DNA of 5,443 nt from Treponema sp. (GTDB lineage Bacteria; Spirochaetota; Spirochaetia; Treponematales; Breznakiellaceae): the NCBI GenBank assembly GCA_031258265.1, contig JAIRNB010000192.1, forward strand, positions 1 to 5,443, read 5' to 3'. Of the stretch, positions 5,371-5,443 are shown piece after piece (position 1 is the first letter of the stretch; the number at the start of each line of letters is the position of its first letter). The notes beneath the pieces were generated by a model. It saw only the letters and a program-made list of their open reading frames with translations, was not told the DNA's origin and searched no databases. The translations under genes and the position numbers were made by a program.

Positions 5371-5443
5371 AGAATACCTCCCTCCGGGGGAAATGGAATG
5401 AGGGGCGGCTCGCCGCCCAGGACCGGATCGGCGGCCAGGGGAA
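5367..5443 (-). CDS. C-terminal end of an unidentified upstream gene
   Basis: The frame entering from the right edge encodes PLAADPVLGGEPPLIPFPP followed by EGGIL and a TGA at 5367-5369. The TGA overlaps the GTG of the next gene in the typical GTGA arrangement. Third codon positions are mostly G or C, as in the neighbouring genes, and the four-base overlap is typical of operons, which is why I prefer this frame to the other two, which are also open here. Only 24 codons are visible and the proline-rich tail is not diagnostic, so no function can be given. A six-pair hairpin at 5403-5418 lies inside it. Confidence 0.55.
   Translation of the reverse strand, partial: PLAADPVLGGEPPLIPFPPEGGIL
5377..5385 (-). 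promoter_or_regulatory. Ribosome binding site of the HEAT-like gene
   Basis: On the minus strand GGAGGGAGG ends six bases before GTG at 5370. It is the strongest Shine-Dalgarno in the operon part of the window and lies inside the end of the preceding gene. It favours GTG 5370 over the internal starts closer to the signal peptide. Confidence 0.75.

Noticed and set aside
5403..5418. GGGCGG-CTCG-CCGCCC hairpin as a terminator before the HEAT-like gene
   Set aside because: It lies inside what appears to be the coding end of the preceding gene, and no T tract follows on the minus strand; the GTGA overlap argues for continuous transcription.

Overview
The window looks like spirochaete chromosome, most likely a Treponema of the gut or termite-gut type. 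This is an inference from the moderately GC-rich coding style, the short ComEC without a metallo-beta-lactamase domain, the treponeme-like N-terminus of RsmA and the lipoprotein. No sequence search was available, so the genus is provisional.

Left edge (1-429): the N-terminal 125 codons of a minus-strand sugar-phosphate isomerase/epimerase-type TIM-barrel protein. It has a clear AGGAGG ribosome binding site and a good sigma70-type promoter (TTGAAA-17-TAAAAT). Just upstream of that promoter (462-501) is a minus-strand rho-independent terminator.

Gene-poor stretch (430-902): no convincing protein gene. It holds two minus-strand terminator-like hairpins with no recognisable gene in front of them, two further hairpins, and a plausible plus-strand promoter at 551-579. 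That promoter would give the following gene a leader of roughly 320 nt.

903-1418 (+): a 171-residue lipoprotein starting at GTG, with a clean lipobox cysteine and a YbjQ-like C-terminal pattern. Its stop codon touches the first of two back-to-back palindromic structures (1418-1490 and 1493-1607). These fill the convergent gap, and the second runs into the 3' end of rsmA, supplying its last 15 or so codons and its stop.

1559-5443 (-): a tightly packed operon read right to left. It contains the end of an unidentified upstream gene (stop overlapping the next start as GTGA), an exported helical/HEAT-like repeat protein, a ComEC/Rec2-type membrane channel lacking the usual nuclease domain (7-nt overlap), and rsmA (ksgA), the 16S rRNA dimethyltransferase (15-nt gap, no clear ribosome binding site). 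The overlaps suggest translational coupling. Functionally the operon mixes a housekeeping ribosome-maturation enzyme with envelope or DNA-uptake-like proteins. The most unusual part of the window is the palindrome cluster at 1418-1607.
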